64,000 nucleotides of DNA from Sciscionella sediminilitoris. GTDB lineage: Bacteria > Actinomycetota > Actinomycetes > Mycobacteriales > Pseudonocardiaceae. The notes under the pieces are model-generated. The model saw nothing but the letters and a program-made list of their open reading frames with translations. It was not told the DNA's origin and ran no database searches. The position numbers and the translations under genes were made by a program. Below are positions 34,468 to 43,080 of this stretch, piece by piece (the stretch's first letter is position 1; every line of letters begins with the position of its first letter). The DNA is taken from assembly GCF_000737195.2 (NCBI RefSeq), contig NZ_JALM01000016.1:124001-188000 (forward strand), given 5' to 3'.

Positions 34468-35019
34468 ATGGGCAGGATCATCTCGCACTTCTTCATCTCG
34501 CTCGACGGCGTCGTCGAGTCCCCGGACAAGTGGCACTTCCGGTACTTCAACGAGGAAATGGGCGCGGCGATGGACCGGAGCATCGCTTCCACGGAGGCGA
34601 TGATGATGGGCCGGCTACTGTACGACGAGTGGTCGGTGCACTGGCCGGAGAATCCATCCGGGGATCCGTTCGGTGAGTTCATCAACAGGATCCCCAAGTA
34701 CGTGGTGTCGAACTCGATCACCGAGCCGGCATGGCCGAACACGACCGCGCTCGCCGTGGACGTCGCGGAGATCGAGAAGGCCAAGGCGCTGGTTCCCGGC
34801 GATATCGGGATCTCCGGCAGCGCGACGCTGGTGCGCTGGCTGCTGTCGAACGGCCTGCTCGACGAGCTGAATCTGATGGTGCATCCGATCGCGGTCGGCG
34901 AAGGGCAGCGGCTGTTCGACGCGGTCGGTATCCACCCGATGCGGCTCCTGCACCAGGAGACGTTCTCGACCGGCGTGCTCGACCTGCACTACGCACCCAC
35001 GGATGTGCCCCGACCCTGA
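34468..35019 (+). CDS. dihydrofolate reductase family (RibD C-terminal-like) protein
   Basis: A 183-residue protein of the DHFR-like fold used by RibD C-terminal reductases. FISLDGVVESPDKWHF at the start, MMMGRLLYDEW, and the NADPH-binding GISGSATLVRWLLSNGLLDEL are the recognisable blocks. It probably is a small NADPH-dependent reductase; the substrate is not folate by inference from related actinobacterial paralogues. Confidence 0.88.
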   Translation: MGRIISHFFISLDGVVESPDKWHFRYFNEEMGAAMDRSIASTEAMMMGRLLYDEWSVHWPENPSGDPFGEFINRIPKYVVSNSITEPAWPNTTALAVDVAEIEKAKALVPGDIGISGSATLVRWLLSNGLLDELNLMVHPIAVGEGQRLFDAVGIHPMRLLHQETFSTGVLDLHYAPTDVPRP

Positions 35020-35088
35020 GAAAGTTCAGGGTCGGGATACGGCCTGAACCTGATGCGCGGGCGTACCGGTGTGCCGATCATTGATGGC

Positions 35089-35535
35089 ATGAGTACGCCA
35101 ACCGAACCCGCAGGCCAGCCGCGTGTGGTCGCCGGCGAGTACCGCATCGGGGACGTGGAGCGCGAGCAGGCCTCGCGGCAGATCATCGCCGCGGTCGGTT
35201 CCGGTCACCTCACCGTCGCCGAAGCCGATCAGCGCATGGCCGATGTGTACGAGGCACGCTGGCCGAGCGATCTGCTGGCCCTGCTCGGTGATCTGCCACC
35301 GGCGGGCCAGCAGCCACCGCCGCCCCCACCGCCGCCGGTGCAGCACGCCTATCCGGCTCCGCCCCAGCACCGCAACCGGGTGCCGCTGTTCCCGGTGCTG
35401 CTGCTCGCCTTCGGCGTATCGGTGTTCTTCGGCCCGGTGCTGCACGAGTGGATCCTGCCGCTGTTCCCCCTCGTCCTCGGCGGGCTGCTGCTGGTGCGCT
35501 GGCAGCTGAACAACAACCAGCAGTCCGATGCCTGA
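35089..35535 (+). CDS. DUF1707 (SHOCT-like) membrane protein
   Basis: A 148-residue protein. Residues 18-70 are a DUF1707 domain (YRIGDVEREQASRQIIAAVGSGHLTVAEADQRM pattern; cited in part), then a Pro-rich spacer with nine prolines, and two C-terminal membrane helices (PLFPVLLLAFGVSVFF and ILPLFPLVLGGLLLV). DUF1707 proteins are common in actinobacteria and their function is unknown. It overlaps the next gene by eight bases. Confidence 0.88.
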   Translation: MSTPTEPAGQPRVVAGEYRIGDVEREQASRQIIAAVGSGHLTVAEADQRMADVYEARWPSDLLALLGDLPPAGQQPPPPPPPPVQHAYPAPPQHRNRVPLFPVLLLAFGVSVFFGPVLHEWILPLFPLVLGGLLLVRWQLNNNQQSDA

Positions 35536-35857
35536 GCTCGGCGAGCTGCGGGTCTACGAGGTCCGGGTGCACGGCTGCACCAGCGACGAGGAACAGCTCG
35601 CGGTGAAGGAACCGATCGCGCGCACCCTGTGCCCGGACGAGTGGCACGCGAGCCCGTGCCCGGTGCCGTGGGGGTTCGGGGTCGCCGACGACGATCTCGC
35701 GCTCGGAATCCTCGCCACCCCGTACACCGCGCTGGAGGTGACCGGCTGGGTCCGCTCGATCGTGGGCGACACCCGGACGGTGAGCCTGCACCGCGCCGCG
35801 GAGGACGAGTTTCCCGAACTGCTGGAGCAGTACCACGCCGAGCACGGCCTGAACTGA
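35528..35857 (+). CDS. conserved hypothetical protein
   Basis: A 109-residue acidic protein with a coherent start overlapping the DUF1707 gene by eight bases. It has three cysteines (HGCTSDEEQL, TLCPDEW, SPCPVPWGFG) and a negatively charged C-terminus (EDEFPELLEQYHAEH). I do not recognise the family. Codon bias and coupling to the upstream gene support that it is real. Confidence 0.65.
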   Translation: MPELGELRVYEVRVHGCTSDEEQLAVKEPIARTLCPDEWHASPCPVPWGFGVADDDLALGILATPYTALEVTGWVRSIVGDTRTVSLHRAAEDEFPELLEQYHAEHGLN

Positions 35858-35872
35858 ACCACAGCGCAGACA

Positions 35873-35911
35873 CGAAAGCGGGCGGGGTACCAGGTACCCC
35901 GCCCGCTTTCG
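35873..35911. terminator. bidirectional terminator
   Basis: A perfect 19-bp inverted repeat (35873-35891 with 35893-35911) with a single-base loop and A/T ends lies between two convergent genes: 16 bases after the hypothetical gene and 25 bases after the SPFH gene stop. Confidence 0.85.
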
Positions 35912-35935
35912 TCGGATCGGTTCCGTCGGCTCAGC

Positions 35936-37402
35936 TCAGTCGGACAGCTCCGGTGAACCGCCTCCGGTGGCCGGCGGCTGCTGCGGACGCTGATAGGGCT
36001 GGTGCCCCTGGTACGGCTGCTGACCGCCGCCCTGCTGCGGCCATCCCTGCTGGGGCTGCTGCCCCTGGCCGGGGTGCGGCTGCTGGTAGGGCTGCTGCTG
36101 CGCGGGCGGCGGCGGAGTCGGGTGACCCTGCTGCGGCGGAAGCGGCGGGTACTGCTGCTGGCTCGCCGGTTTCGCGGCCTCCACCTGCTGCGGTGCCTCC
36201 GGAGCGGCCTGCTGCTTCGGTTCGGCCTTCTTGGGCTCACCCTCCTCGGCGCCGAGTGCGCGCTTGGCCGCACCGCTTGCCTTCGGCTGGTCCAGCGGGC
36301 TCTCCACTTCCTGCCGCGCGACCGCCTCGGCGGCGGCCACCGCTTCGGCGACCCGCGGGTCGGTCGAGGTGTCGAACCAGTGCTTGATGGTCTCGTCCTC
36401 GTCCTCGGCCTGCTCGCTCGGCTGCTCGTAGGCGGGCGGTTCGTAGCGGAACACCCCGTCCTCGCCGGGCGCACCGAGCATCTTGGCGAACCCTTCCAGC
36501 GCCTTGCCGTAGTCGGTGGGCACCATCCAGACCTTGTTGGCGTCGCCCTGCGCCATCTGCGGCAGGGTCTGCAGGTACTGGTAGGCGAGCACCTCCGGGG
36601 TCGGGCGGCCCTGCTTGATCGCCGAGAACACCTTCTCGATGGCCTTCGCCTGTCCCTGCGCCTGCAGGTAACGGGCGGCGCGGTCACCCTGGGCGCGCAG
36701 GATCCGGGACTGCCGTTCGGCTTCCGCGTTCAGGATCGCGGCCTGCTTGGCACCTTCCGCGGACAGGATCTCGCTCTGCTTCTGACCTTCCGCGGTCTTG
36801 ATCGCGGACTCCCGCTCACCCTCGGCGTTCAGGATCATCGCGCGCTTCTCCCGGTCGGCGCGCATCTGCTTCTCCATCGAGTCCTGAATGGACGGTGGCG
36901 GGTCGATCGCCTTGAGCTCCACGCGCGCGACCCGGATACCCCAGCGCCCGGTCGCCTCGTCGAGCACCCCGCGCAGCTGCTGGTTGATCTGGTCGCGGGA
37001 GGTCAGCGTCTCCTCGAGGCTCATCCCGCCGACCAGGTTGCGCAGCGTGGTGGTGGTCAGCTGCTCCACACCGACGATGTAGTTCGAGATCTCGTACACC
37101 GCGTCGTGCGGGTTGGTCACCTGGAAGTACACCACCGTGTCGATGGAGACGGTCAGGTTGTCCTGGGTGATCACCGGCTGCGGCGGGAAGGAGACGACCT
37201 GTTCGCGCAGATCGATCCGGGCACGCACCCGGTCCAGGAACGGTACGAGGAAGTTCAGACCGGGCGTCGCGGTCGCCTTGTACCGCCCGAGCCGTTCGAT
37301 CACCGCCGCCGTCGCCTGCGGGATCACGATCACCGCCTTGACGACGATGATGAGCACGATGATGACTACGACGGCTATTACGATCCAAGCGCCGACACTC
37401 AC
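35936..37402 (-). CDS. SPFH/band 7 (stomatin-like, paraslipin type) protein with long Pro/Gln tail
   Basis: A 488-residue protein. An N-terminal hydrophobic helix (VIAVVVIIVLIIVVKAVIVI) anchors it in the membrane, followed by an SPFH domain (about 25-200), an alanine/glutamate/glutamine-rich coiled coil (200-270) and a paraslipin C-terminal part. Residues 380-488 form an unusual Pro/Gln/Gly-rich tail. Such proteins form membrane scaffolds. GTG at 37402 has GGGGAG nine bases upstream. It is 16 bases downstream of the NfeD gene, the standard partner. Confidence 0.93.
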   Translation of the reverse strand: MSVGAWIVIAVVVIIVLIIVVKAVIVIPQATAAVIERLGRYKATATPGLNFLVPFLDRVRARIDLREQVVSFPPQPVITQDNLTVSIDTVVYFQVTNPHDAVYEISNYIVGVEQLTTTTLRNLVGGMSLEETLTSRDQINQQLRGVLDEATGRWGIRVARVELKAIDPPPSIQDSMEKQMRADREKRAMILNAEGERESAIKTAEGQKQSEILSAEGAKQAAILNAEAERQSRILRAQGDRAARYLQAQGQAKAIEKVFSAIKQGRPTPEVLAYQYLQTLPQMAQGDANKVWMVPTDYGKALEGFAKMLGAPGEDGVFRYEPPAYEQPSEQAEDEDETIKHWFDTSTDPRVAEAVAAAEAVARQEVESPLDQPKASGAAKRALGAEEGEPKKAEPKQQAAPEAPQQVEAAKPASQQQYPPLPPQQGHPTPPPPAQQQPYQQPHPGQGQQPQQGWPQQGGGQQPYQGHQPYQRPQQPPATGGGSPELSD

Positions 37403-37418
37403 GTCAATTGCTCCCCTA

Positions 37419-37850
37419 TCAAGACTTGGCGATCACGACGGCGGTGGCGCCGGATATCTCCACCACTGTCACGTCCGCACCGGGTTTGATTACTTCGCTT
37501 TCCAGGCTGCGTGCCGACCACACGTCCCCGCGGATCTTCACCCGGCCATCCTCATTGGTCACCTCGGTGATCGCGACCGCGTCGGCTCCGACCAGAGCAT
37601 CGGTGTTGGTCTGGGTGATCGTGCCGGCGTGGAACCGCCGCTTCACCACCGGCCGGATACCGAGCACCATCGCCACCGACAACACGGCGAACACGATCGC
37701 ACTGATCAACGGGTTCGCGCCGAGCGCGCCCGCTCCCGCCGCACCGAGCGCCCCTATTCCGAGCATGACGAGCACGAAGTCGCCGGACAGGGTCTCAGCG
37801 GCGACGAGCACAAGCCCGAGAACGAGCCACACGATCGGCCACATGCGCAC
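37419..37850 (-). CDS. NfeD-like membrane protein
   Basis: A 143-residue protein with about three membrane helices (PIVWLVLGLVLVAAE, VMLGIGALGAAGAGALG, ISAIVFAVLSVAMVLGIRP) and a C-terminal OB-fold domain (TNEDGRVKIRGDVWSARS). NfeD proteins operate with SPFH proteins, here encoded directly downstream. Start: GTG at 37850, or ATG two codons later; neither has a clear ribosome site. Confidence 0.92.
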   Translation of the reverse strand: MRMWPIVWLVLGLVLVAAETLSGDFVLVMLGIGALGAAGAGALGANPLISAIVFAVLSVAMVLGIRPVVKRRFHAGTITQTNTDALVGADAVAITEVTNEDGRVKIRGDVWSARSLESEVIKPGADVTVVEISGATAVVIAKS

Positions 37851-37921
37851 ATCGTGGCAGACACGGCAAGGGCACGGTTCAGGGACGCAGGGTGCGTAAC
37901 CGGAGCGTGATCTTCACGCGG

Positions 37922-38728
37922 TCAGTCGAGGACGGTGACGTGATCGATGAGCCGTTCCACCGCGCCGATGAGCGGGGTTTCCACGTCCCGGTAGGAGGAG
38001 ACCGCGGCGAGCACCCGGCGCCAGCCTTCGGCCGGTTCACCCCAGCCGAGCGCGGCGCACACGCCTTCCTTCCACGGTGTCCCCTTCGGAATCACCGGCC
38101 ATTCCCGGATCCCGAGCGCCGCGGGTTTGACGGCCTGCCAGATGTCCACATAGGGGTGCCCGGTGATCAGCACGTTGTCCTGGCGGGCCCGCTCGACGAT
38201 GTGCCACTCCTTGGTGCCCTCCAGGAGATGGTCCACGAGCACGCCGAGACGCCTGCGCGGGGCGGGACCGAATTCGCCGATGAGCCCGGCCAGATCGTCC
38301 ACGCCGTGCAGGGGCTCCACGACGATGCCCTCGACCCGCAGATCGTGTCCCCAGACGCGTTCGACGAGCGCGGCGTCGTGGATACCCTCCACCCAGATCC
38401 GGCTCGCCTTCGCGGTACTCGCGGTGTGCCCTTCCACGCGTACCGAACCGGAGGCGCTCATCCGTGGTTTCGCCGCGGCGGCCTTCGGTTTGACCAGGGT
38501 GACGGGTTTGCCCTCCAGCAGGAAGGCCGCCGGGCGCAGTGGGAACACCCGGTGCTTGCCGAGCCGGTCCTCGAGCACCACGCCACCGGCCTCGATGCGG
38601 ACGACGGCCCCGCAGAAGCCCGATGCCGGGTCCTCCACGACGAGTCCCGCCTCCGCCGGGACCTCGGGGATCTTCTTGCGTCCCCGGCCGCTGCCGAGCA
38701 CATCGGGTCCATAGTTCCTGGCACGCAC
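37922..38728 (-). CDS. DUF3097 family protein
   Basis: A 268-residue actinobacterial protein of unknown function. The family N-terminus RNYGPDVL, then VPAEAGLVVEDPASGFCGAVV, and the HPYVDIWQAVKP region are recognisable. The GTG at 38728 gives the N-terminus expected from relatives; longer frames are not coding. It follows the EamA gene by 11 bases, so it is probably co-transcribed. Confidence 0.88.
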   Translation of the reverse strand: MRARNYGPDVLGSGRGRKKIPEVPAEAGLVVEDPASGFCGAVVRIEAGGVVLEDRLGKHRVFPLRPAAFLLEGKPVTLVKPKAAAAKPRMSASGSVRVEGHTASTAKASRIWVEGIHDAALVERVWGHDLRVEGIVVEPLHGVDDLAGLIGEFGPAPRRRLGVLVDHLLEGTKEWHIVERARQDNVLITGHPYVDIWQAVKPAALGIREWPVIPKGTPWKEGVCAALGWGEPAEGWRRVLAAVSSYRDVETPLIGAVERLIDHVTVLD

Positions 38729-38739
38729 GAGCCGCGAGA

Positions 38740-39639
38740 TTACCGTTCGGCGAGCGCCTCGACCGGCTGCGACACCCGTACCTTCCGGGGTTGCCGGGAG
38801 GAAAGCCAGAGCGCGGCCACCACGATGGCGCAGCCGAGCAGTTGCACCGGACCGGGCCGCTCGCCGAGTACGAGGGCACCCCAGCCGACCGCGAGCACCG
38901 GCTGCAGCAGCAACAGCACCGCACCGGTCGCCGAGGAAAGCCCGGGCAGTCCGGCACCGACCAGGACCCAGCCGAGTACCTGCCCGGTGACCGCGAGCAC
39001 GAGCAGCCAGCCGAACGAGGCGGCGCCGGGCAGGTGGAAGGAACCGGTGATCGTTCCGGCGAGCAGGCCGACGAGCGCGGTGGCCACGGTCGCGGTGGTC
39101 ACCGGGATGAACTTGCCGGAGTCCTTCGCGGTGCGGCGCATGATGACCAGGTAGCCGCTGTAACAGACCCCGGCCCCGAGCGCGCACAGGCTGCCGCGCA
39201 GCGTGTGCTCCCCCGGCGCGGTCAGCCCGGAGGCGAGCACCACGCCGGTCAGCGCGACCGGTGCGATGACCAGGAACCGGCGGTCGATGCGCTCCCCGCT
39301 GAGCCTGGCCAGCAGCGGCACCACGATCACCTGCACGTTCACCAGCACCGTGGAGATACCCGCGCCGATATCGGCGATCGACTGGCTCCACAGCACGAAA
39401 TCGCAGCCCAGCAGCGCGCCCGCGCCGAGGTGGGCGGGCCAGCGGCGGCCGAAGCCGATGCGCCTGATCTCCCAGAGGGCCAGCGGAATCAGGAACGGAA
39501 GGGCGAGCAGACAACGGAACACCGTCGCGATCGCCGGTGTGGTCGCGGCCAGCGCGATGAACATCCCCGAGCAGGAGATGTTCACCGTGCCCGCGATCAC
39601 CAGGGCGCGCGGGTTCGAACGCAACGTAGAGAGGCCCAT
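38740..39639 (-). CDS. EamA-family (DMT) transporter
   Basis: A roughly 300-residue transporter with ten membrane helices in two EamA repeats, as in RhtA- and YdcZ-like exporters of amino acids or metabolites. The start is uncertain: ATG 39639 is used, with ATGs at 39648 and 39660 also possible. It is divergent from a LysR gene 74 bases away, the usual arrangement of a LysR regulator with its target. Confidence 0.88.
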   Translation of the reverse strand: MGLSTLRSNPRALVIAGTVNISCSGMFIALAATTPAIATVFRCLLALPFLIPLALWEIRRIGFGRRWPAHLGAGALLGCDFVLWSQSIADIGAGISTVLVNVQVIVVPLLARLSGERIDRRFLVIAPVALTGVVLASGLTAPGEHTLRGSLCALGAGVCYSGYLVIMRRTAKDSGKFIPVTTATVATALVGLLAGTITGSFHLPGAASFGWLLVLAVTGQVLGWVLVGAGLPGLSSATGAVLLLLQPVLAVGWGALVLGERPGPVQLLGCAIVVAALWLSSRQPRKVRVSQPVEALAER

Positions 39640-39713
39640 GCATTCCATGGTGGGGGCCATTCGAATGTAGCACAAGTGAATCTTTCTACCCACAATCCAG
39701 TAGAATCACTACC

Positions 39714-40613
39714 GTGTTGAATGCGGAACGACTACGGGTACTGCTGGCGGTCCGGGACCACGGATCGGTGGCCGCGGCGGCGACCGCGCTCTCGGTGACC
39801 CCGAGCGGGGTTTCCCAGCAGCTCGGCAAGCTGGAGCACGAGGCGGGGCATGCGCTGACCGCCCGCGACGGACGCTCGGTGCGGCTGACCAACGCGGGCG
39901 TGGTGCTCGCCGACCGGGCCGAGCGGATGACCGCCGAACTGCGCGAGGCCGAGCGCGAACTGGCCGATCTGGACCGGGAGGTGCTCGGCCCGGTGCGGAT
40001 CGGTTCGCTCGGCAGCTCGATCCGGCTGCTCGTCGCACCCGCGCTCGCCGAGTTGACCGCCGAACATCCGCGGGTACGCCCGAGCGTGTTCGACGGCGAA
40101 TCGCTGGAGCACATGCCGCTGCTGCAGGCGGGCAAGCTGGACCTGATCGTCGGCGAGCGGTGGCCGGACATGCCCTCCCCCATGCCCGCGCCGATCGAGT
40201 ACCAGGTGCTCATCGAGGAGGAGGTGCACGTGGCGCTCGCCGAGAATCATCCTTATGCCGACCGGCCGGTGCTCGACCTCGCCGAGGCGGCGGACCTGGT
40301 CTGGGTGTCCTGCCCGGAAAGCGACATCCGCAACGCCCTGGTCGCGGCGCTGGCGAGTCAGCACATCGAGCCGCGGCTGGACTACAACATCGTGGAGCTG
40401 CCCACCCAGGCCGCGATCGTGCGTGCCGGGCTCGCGGCCGCCCTGATGCCCGCGATCTCCATCGGCGAGGTCCCCGACGGCGTGGTCGGACGTCCGCTTC
40501 GGCCACCGATGACCAGGCAGATCTACGTGGCCTGGCGGCGCGGCTCGGACCGGCCGGTGGTGCGCGCCTTCGTCCGGACACTGCAGCGGGTCGCGGCCGG
40601 GCTCAAGACCTGA
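39714..40613 (+). CDS. LysR family transcriptional regulator
   Basis: A 299-residue regulator with an N-terminal winged helix (ERLRVLLAVRDHGSVAAAATALSVTPSGVSQQL pattern; only part quoted) and a periplasmic-binding-like effector domain from about residue 88. The recognition helix reads TPSGVSQQLGKLE. It starts with GTG at 39714 and is divergent from the EamA transporter, which it probably controls. Confidence 0.92.
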   Translation: MLNAERLRVLLAVRDHGSVAAAATALSVTPSGVSQQLGKLEHEAGHALTARDGRSVRLTNAGVVLADRAERMTAELREAERELADLDREVLGPVRIGSLGSSIRLLVAPALAELTAEHPRVRPSVFDGESLEHMPLLQAGKLDLIVGERWPDMPSPMPAPIEYQVLIEEEVHVALAENHPYADRPVLDLAEAADLVWVSCPESDIRNALVAALASQHIEPRLDYNIVELPTQAAIVRAGLAAALMPAISIGEVPDGVVGRPLRPPMTRQIYVAWRRGSDRPVVRAFVRTLQRVAAGLKT

Positions 40614-40632
40614 ATCCGCAGAGGAGCGGCTG

Positions 40633-41397
40633 ATGAACGTGCGCACCGACTTCGACTCCGAACTGCGGCGCTACACCCAGGTACTGCTCCGTGCGTGCGG
40701 AATCCGGGTCCGTGATCGGGTCCTGGACATCGGTTGCGGGGCCGGGCAGACGACCCGGCACGCTGCTCGCCGGGCAAGGGAAGGCAGCGCGCTCGGCGTC
40801 GACGTCTCCGCGCCATCGATCGACCGCGCCCGCGAGCTTGCCGCTCCGGAGCAGCTCGGCAACCTCGTCTTCGAGCACGGTGACGCACAGACCCACCGCT
40901 TTCCCGCTGCCCGCTTCGACGTGGCGATCAGCAGATTCGGCACCATGTTCTTCGCCGATCCCGCCGCGGCCTTCGGCAACATCGCCCAGGCACTCCGCCC
41001 GGACGGGCGGCTGGTGATGCTGGTCTGGCAGTCCCGGCAGCGCAACGAATGGATCCGCGCCATCGACCGCGCGCTCGCCGTGCTCCCAGCGGCCGAAGCG
41101 CTGGACCCGTTCTCGCTCGCCGAACCGCGGACGGTGACCGAGATCCTGGAGACCGCAGGCTTCAACGGCATCGACCTCACCGACATCCGCGAGCCCGTCT
41201 GGTACGGCGTGGACGTTCCCGCGGCCCTCGACTGGATCCGCGGACTCACGTGCACGAGCGCGGCGTTGCGGCGGATGGAGCCCAGGGCCGCGGACCACAC
41301 CATCGAGCGGTTGCGCACCATGCTCGCCGCGCACGCCAGCGCGGACGGCGTGTGGTTCGACTCGAGCGCCTGGCTGATCACGGCGCGCCGGGCCTGA
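40633..41397 (+). CDS. class I SAM-dependent methyltransferase
   Basis: A 254-residue UbiE/ubiquinone-biosynthesis-like methyltransferase. The SAM-binding motif I is VLDIGCGAGQTTRHAA, motif II includes GVDVSAPSIDRARELA, and a later GDAQTHRFPAARFDVAISRF follows the usual order. The substrate is unknown. ATG with GGAG upstream; 19 bases after the LysR gene. Confidence 0.9.
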   Translation: MNVRTDFDSELRRYTQVLLRACGIRVRDRVLDIGCGAGQTTRHAARRAREGSALGVDVSAPSIDRARELAAPEQLGNLVFEHGDAQTHRFPAARFDVAISRFGTMFFADPAAAFGNIAQALRPDGRLVMLVWQSRQRNEWIRAIDRALAVLPAAEALDPFSLAEPRTVTEILETAGFNGIDLTDIREPVWYGVDVPAALDWIRGLTCTSAALRRMEPRAADHTIERLRTMLAAHASADGVWFDSSAWLITARRA

Positions 41398-41464
41398 GCG
41401 TATGGCGTGAAAGGTGGGTTTTCCGACCTTGATGCCAGGACTGCCGCGGGCCAGGATCGAAGGC

Positions 41465-42406
41465 ATGCGCAGCGTGCTCATTCCCCTGTTCGACGGCGTG
41501 CAGAGCCTCGACGTGACGGGCCCGCTCGAGGTGTTCACCGGCGCCCGCACCGCCAAGGGTGAACGCGCCTACCGGGTGGCCACGGCCGGACTCGACGGCG
41601 GACCGGTGCGCACATCCGCCGGACTGCACCTGCTCCCGGACACGGACCTGCGGGCCTGCGGAACGCCGGATATCCTGCTCGTTCCCGGCGGTCCGGGAAC
41701 GAAAGCGCCCGATCCGGCGCTGCTCGACTGGCTGCGCGAGGCCGGACCGGCCGCGGAGCGGGTGCTGTCGGTGTGCACCGGAGCCTTCCTGCTCGCCGAG
41801 ACCGGTCTGCTGGACGGGCGCCGGGCAACGACGCACTGGTACCACTGTGCGGCCCTCGCCGAGCGGTACCCGGATGTGCGCGTCGATCCGGAACCGATCT
41901 TCGTCCGGGACGGCCCGGTGGCCACCTCGGCTGGGGTGACCTCGGGGATCGATCTGGCGCTCGCGATCGTCGAGGAACACCACGGCAGGGAGACCGCGCT
42001 GCGGATCGCCCGCGCACTGGTGATGTTCCTGCGCAGGCCGGGCAACCAGGCGCAGTTCAGTGCCCAGCTCGACGCGCAGCTCGCGCAGCGGGACCCCGTT
42101 CGTCGCACCCAGCAGTGGATCCTCGAGCATCCCGAGGCCGATCTCTGCGTCACCGCGCTCGCCGAACACGCCAGCCTGTCCCCGCGCCAGTTCACCCGCG
42201 CGTTCACCGCGGAGGTCGGAGTTCCTCCCGGCCGGTTCGTCGACCAGGTCCGGCTCGAGGCGGCGCGCCGCGGGCTCGAGGACACCGGTGCCGGTATCGA
42301 GGAGGTCGCGCGCGACTGCGGTTACGGCACCCCGGAAGCCATGCGCAGGGCGTTCATCCGCGCCCTCGCGGTCAGTCCCGCCGAATACCGCAGGCGGGTT
42401 TGTTGA
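41465..42406 (+). CDS. GlxA-family transcriptional regulator (DJ-1/PfpI plus AraC HTH)
   Basis: A 313-residue protein. Residues 1-170 are a DJ-1/PfpI-like domain with the elbow cysteine in SVCTGAFLLAE; residues 215-313 hold two AraC-type helix-turn-helix units (LCVTALAEHASLSPRQFTR and IEEVARDCGYGTPEAMRRAF). The ligand is unknown. ATG at 41465. It is followed after 17 bases by a free-standing DJ-1/PfpI protein. Confidence 0.93.
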   Translation: MRSVLIPLFDGVQSLDVTGPLEVFTGARTAKGERAYRVATAGLDGGPVRTSAGLHLLPDTDLRACGTPDILLVPGGPGTKAPDPALLDWLREAGPAAERVLSVCTGAFLLAETGLLDGRRATTHWYHCAALAERYPDVRVDPEPIFVRDGPVATSAGVTSGIDLALAIVEEHHGRETALRIARALVMFLRRPGNQAQFSAQLDAQLAQRDPVRRTQQWILEHPEADLCVTALAEHASLSPRQFTRAFTAEVGVPPGRFVDQVRLEAARRGLEDTGAGIEEVARDCGYGTPEAMRRAFIRALAVSPAEYRRRVC

Positions 42407-42423
42407 GGACGAAAGGTAACCCC

Positions 42424-43080
42424 ATGGAGATCGCCATCCTGCTGTTCGACCGGTTCACCGCGCTGGACGCGGTCGGTCCTTACGAAGTGCTCAGCCGGAT
42501 CGGTTCGGTGCGCTTCGTCGGCACCGAAACCGGCCCGGTGCGCACCGACAACGGCATGCTCGCCCTGTCCGCGGACGCCACGCTCGCCGAGGTCGGCGCG
42601 CCGGATGTGGTCGTGGTCCCCGGCGGGCCGGGCCAGACCGAGCAGATGACCGACGGCCCGGTGCACGAATGGCTGCGCGCGGTGGACGCGGGCAGCACCT
42701 GGACCACCGCGGTGTGCACGGGCTCACTGGTGCTCGCCGCCGCGGGGCTGCTGCGCGGCAGGCGGGCCACCTCGCACTGGCTGGCCACCGACCAGCTCCC
42801 CCGCTACGGGGTGACGCCCACGGACGAGCGGGTGGTCGTGGACGGCAAGTACGTCACCGCGGCCGGGGTCTCCGCCGGGATCGACATGGGCCTGGCCCTC
42901 GCCGCGCGGATCGCCGGGGAGGACGCGGCCCGCACCGTTCAGCTCGGCATCGAATACGACCCGCAACCACCGTTCGACGCCGGTTCGCCGCACACGGCAC
43001 CCGCGGAGATCGTCGAGCGGCTACGGGCCAACAGCAGGTTCGTGCTCACCGGCGACGCTGAGCAAACCGGCAGCGCCTAG
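42424..43080 (+). CDS. DJ-1/PfpI family protein
   Basis: A 218-residue single DJ-1/PfpI domain, isonitrile hydratase-like in pattern, with the nucleophile elbow AVCTGSLVLAAAG and VVVPGGPGQT. It lies in the same operon as the GlxA regulator and resembles its sensor half, which suggests a shared ligand or an enzyme and its regulator. ATG at 42424. Confidence 0.9.
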   Translation: MEIAILLFDRFTALDAVGPYEVLSRIGSVRFVGTETGPVRTDNGMLALSADATLAEVGAPDVVVVPGGPGQTEQMTDGPVHEWLRAVDAGSTWTTAVCTGSLVLAAAGLLRGRRATSHWLATDQLPRYGVTPTDERVVVDGKYVTAAGVSAGIDMGLALAARIAGEDAARTVQLGIEYDPQPPFDAGSPHTAPAEIVERLRANSRFVLTGDAEQTGSA

